A DNA stretch of 6,629 bases from Candidatus Methanophaga sp. GoMg3.2 (GTDB lineage Archaea; Halobacteriota; Syntropharchaeia; Alkanophagales; Methanospirareceae): positions 1 to 6,629 of the forward strand of contig QBUN01000292.1 in the NCBI GenBank assembly GCA_013180565.1. The letters run 5' to 3'. This document shows, piece after piece, positions 1-4,200 of this stretch. The first letter of the stretch is position 1, and every line of letters starts with the position of its first letter. The notes beneath the pieces are model-generated. The model did not search any database and had not been told where the DNA came from. It worked only from the letters and a program-made list of their open reading frames with translations. A program made the position numbers and the translations under genes.

Positions 1-2
1 TC

Positions 3-1220
3 GAGAATACCCAGGTTACGAACTATGGATATTATGGCATCTACCTGTGTGGGGATAACAACGCGCTCACAGACAACACAGAATCGAACAACAGCCGTAG
101 AGGCATTTACCTGCCTGGGGACAACAACGCGCTCACAGGCAACACGGTATCGAACAACGGCGATTACGGCATCTACCTGTGTGGGGACAACAACGCGCTC
201 ACAGACAACACCGCATCGAACAACGACAACGAAGGCATTTGCCTGTCTGGGGACAACAACACGCTCACAGGCAACACCGCATCGAACAACGGCGATGAGG
301 ACAACTTCAACGATCACGGCATCTACCTCCTGTCTGGGGACAACAACGCGCTCACAGGCAACACCGCATCGAACAACGGCAGAAACGGCATCTACCTGGA
401 TCATTCGAGCAACAACACGCTCACAGGCAACACCGCATCGAACAACAGCGATTGCGGCATCTACCTGCGTGGGGACAACAACACGCTCACAGGCAACACC
501 GCAAACTCGAACAACGGCGATCACGGCATCTACCTGCATGGGGACAACAACACGCTCACAGGCAACATCGTGTACTTTAACAACAAATACGGCATCCGTA
601 TTTACTCTCCTAGCTCTCCTAGTAACAATAACACGCTCAGGGGTAACGACGTTTCGAACAACAGCGTGTGCGGCATTTGCCTGTCTGGAGACAACAACAC
701 GCTCACAGACAACACCGCATCGAACAACAGCGTGTGGGGCATTGGCCTGTATGGGGACAACAACACGCTCACAAACAACACCGCATCGAACAACGGCGAT
801 GGGGCCGCCTACAACGCTCACGGCATCTACCTGTGTGGGGACAACAACACGCTCACAGACAACACCGCATCGAACAACGGCTACGAAGGCATCTTCCTGT
901 ATGGGGACAACAACACGCTCACAGACAACACCGCATCGAACAACGGCGATTACGGCATCTACCTGTTTTATTCGAGCAACAACACCATCTACAACAACTA
1001 CTTCAACAACACGCACAACGCTTATGACGACGGAAACAACATCTGGAACATCACAAAAACACCCGGGACGAATATCGTTGGCGGGCCTTATCTCGGTGGG
1101 AACTACTGGTGTGATTATGCTGGAGCGGATATTGATGGGGATGGACTTGGCGACACTTCACTTCCTTATAATTGCAGTGAGCAGATTGCGCACGGTGGAG
1201 ATTATCGACCACTGACAGTA
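3..1220 (+). other. Domain: right-handed parallel beta-helix, NosD/PbH1 type, with C-terminal cap
   Basis: Each 22-residue unit supplies one coil: Asn pairs at stacked positions (GDNN, SNN) alternate with short hydrophobic strands (TLT, GIYL). This is the pattern of NosD/PbH1 parallel beta-helices, in which stacked Asn side chains form internal ladders. The last coils (SSNNTIYNNYFNN, 972-1010) lead into a cap with 'GNNIW', 'GGPYLGGNYWCDY' and 'DIDGDGLGDT' (1032-1160), ending at 'DYRPLTV' (about 1200-1220). This is the standard archaeal NosD-type ending and may bind calcium through its Asp-rich loop. Cys occurs where I would expect Ser in 'YWSDY'. Known members bind or cleave polysaccharides or serve as surface scaffolds. 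No catalytic site of a lyase or glycosidase is apparent, so a binding or stalk role is the likelier reading. The N-terminal end of the helix lies outside the window. Confidence 0.88.
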
Positions 1221-4200
1221 AGTCTCGCACTTCGTGCTTCTACCCATTACCACTTACCTCACACGTACGTGCTGCTCTATACTGAGCCCGAGAACGTTAC
1301 AGGGTATGAGCAGTGTTCCTGCTCGAATATATCCGCCTATGTGGTGGTGAACGACAAAATTATTTACCCATTGCGGATGAAAAACGACGGTGCCGGGTTG
1401 GGTTCTCGTGACCATCCAGATTTCATCGCTGACGATTGTCATTTTTCCCGGTGGCTTCTGCCGGAGAGTATAGAGAAAGCTGAGAAGTATGTCTTAGACC
1501 TTTATGTGACAGAGAAGCCCTTCTTCGACAAAGACTCGGCACACAAAGTTGATACCATTGAACTGGAGCGCAAGAGTGATCCCAAGCTGCTTGTGCTCAC
1601 TGATTTCAGGGAGCTGTTCAAGGAATTTGACAGGACTGCCAGAGGCTCCTCATCTGCTGACGCGAATCAAAACTGCATCCGCGATTATTACGAGGCAGTG
1701 GACAGACTGCAAGAGTATGCAACAGCACATAATGGCACAGTAGTGGATGTGCGGAAGGATGCCTATAAGAGTGATCACGACTATTACTCGGGACACATCT
1801 TTCGCGAGCCTATGTGGGATGATATTGACACGATGATAAGTAAGTTGCCTGATACGATGAAAAATACGATTAAGTTTATTGCGATTATCGGCGATGATGC
1901 CGTGGTGCCCTTCTATCGGGTAGACGTTCGCTCCGGCTGCACAGATGAAGCTAACTATGTCCATAACACGATAGGTACTGGGCCTAAAGGTCAGAAAAGG
2001 TACAAGGGTAACAACCCTACTTTGATTGACATTGCTGATCCCGGCGATTACGGTAAGGGGCACTGGATGAGCGATATATATTATGGTACATTTTGGGGCC
2101 CATACCTCGATGTGGGGCTGGGACGCGTCTTCCGTGACAAACCGCTGGAACTGGTACAATTGATCGATGCCTTCGAACAACCTTTAGACCTCCGAAGAGG
2201 TCAAAGCCGCACGTTCATCTTGAATCCGTGGAATGAACGAGAGGATAAAAAATTCGAATTTCACGAAATGGCAGTGAACACGCTTGTTCCGCCTGTAAAG
2301 AGACATTACGGCGGAATCACCCGTGAGAAGACATTACCTCAACAGTTCGAGGGTAACTACCCGGCCGGAGGCCACTGGGTAACCGGTGAGGACCTCAACT
2401 GGGAAGAGAGGGACATTTGGTGGGGGGTCAAAGGGCAGACCGATCTGCTCGTGCTGCTCTCGCATGGATACCACTGGAAGCACCAAGATGGGCACTGCAG
2501 GTGGATTCCAAGTGAGACCGTGAGCAATTGGCGGGGTAATCCTGCTACCTATCGGCTGCTGGTTATCGGTGGCTGCCATTGTGGTTTGAACATCGCTCGC
2601 CATGACGGCTATATGTGGAAGAATATGTTGTGTCGTCAAGCCCTCAGCGTGAACTCCGCTTTCTTCGGCACCACTTCTTACGATACCGGGCCTGAGTCTG
2701 GGGACTATGATAATTACCATGAACGGATGCGGCGCTTATTCTTGGAGAGGTTGTTCTCACCGACAAAGCACACCCTGGGTGATGTTCTGCAACAAGCTCA
2801 CGGTGACTACTATCGCAGTTGTAGGTGGTGGTTAAATGACAACGATTGGAAGGTCCTCTATACTGTCGAGCTTTACGGACTTCCCACGCAGCCTGTCATT
2901 ACTCGAAGAGCCGCTCAGGCGCAAGGCACAGGGCTAAAGGCTCTGCCTATTCAGTCAACGAAGATGATGTCTGATGGTTTCAAGCAACTAATCGCTAAAA
3001 ATCAGAGTTCCAACCGCACCGTCGTTATCTCGCATTTTGAAGTGGTAGAGGACGAGCAAGGTCGAGTATTATTTGCCGTTCCTCATAACGGCAGGCTGGG
3101 CGGCGTAGAATTTGCGCCCATTTTACCGATGGTGCATCACAGCTATCTCCTGCCGTATGATGCTACGAATGTTAGCGTTGTCCTCACATCTAACCAATCT
3201 CATTTCTACGAGCAAACAGTGGGGATGGTGCTGCTCATACCAGTGAGCAAGTCTTTCGGACCTCTCAATGGCACCGCCAATATCACAAACCCATACCCCG
3301 AGTCCGTTCTGAATTATTCCACATCTCTGGACATCGGCGGTCTGCGGCTGGATGTGCTGTTAGTGCCTCTGCAATACAATCCAGATACAGGACAGGTCAC
3401 CCTGTATGACCGCCTGGACTATCAGGTAAGTTACACGGTAACTACCAACGTTACCGTCAACAAGATCGAGGTCAACGATGGCAACCCTGTGAATATAGAC
3501 CTAACTGACGTCCCAATCAACGTCACGATAAGTGCTGCCGAATCTCTCAACGGTGCACTCCTATGGGAGATACGGGATGCAGCCGGTAATTTGGTGGACA
3601 TTGATTATGGCACAATCGACATCAAGGAAGGGACATCACAGGTATCGTTGAGCGTGAACACGGTCGGCTGGGAGCCGGGTCCGAAGCAGTTCATGGTGCA
3701 ACTCTACGATGCACACAGCGAGGACGAAACTGGGCGGGTTGTGGCGAGCGGACAGAAGTGCTTCACCGCTATCGGTACCAGTCTGGAAGTGAGTACTAAC
3801 AATTCTATCTACGGTTCCCGCAACACCTCAGCAACCGTTATTGCCGTAGTGCGTAATGAGACCGGAGCAAAAGTATCAGGTCTGGCAAATAACTTCACGC
3901 AAAAGCTGGGCGGGAATGAGACAACCCTCGTTTGGAGCGAGGATGCTGACGGCTATACCACCTCTCTTGAGCTAACGGACATTGCTTCCGGACAGCATAA
4001 TCTATCAGTGTTCGTAAACGGGTGCGCTGCTGAAACCCTTTTCCTGGTAGACCGCAATCCGCCAACTTCCACCGCGAGCAGTCCTGCTGAGGTCTATACT
4101 TCTGCTTTCAAAGTGAGAATCTCCGGAGATGATAATGTTAGTGCCGTTGATGAGTATTACGTACAGTATCGTGTGGGCGAGAATGGCACCTGGACAGACT

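Noticed and set aside
51..1000. CRISPR array suggested by regularly spaced repeats
   Set aside because: The repeat is protein-coding, in frame, with a 66-nt period and no unique spacers; conserved and variable parts follow beta-helix structure.
602..1027. Further open frames over the repeats (+ strand 668-1027 and - strand 602-793)
   Set aside because: Same cause: repeat-driven absence of stops in alternative frames; the products are repetitive and resemble no protein family.
1128..1160. Dockerin module suggested by 'DIDGDGLGDT'
   Set aside because: Only one Asp-rich loop occurs, and it is the normal end of NosD-type helices; a dockerin needs two such loops with linking helices. It therefore cannot be called the partner of the nearby cohesin.
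25..1215. A 396-residue open frame on the + strand, rich in Thr and Arg, across the repeat array
   Set aside because: It is an out-of-frame reading of the 66-nt repeat. Because the period is a multiple of three, a frame free of stops in one unit stays free in all. The protein is low-complexity with no start context, while the other frame gives a textbook beta-helix.
1650..2720. Long - strand open frames at 1650-2180 and 2334-2720
   Set aside because: They lie antisense to the well-supported peptidase domain and their translations have no recognisable domain or signal.
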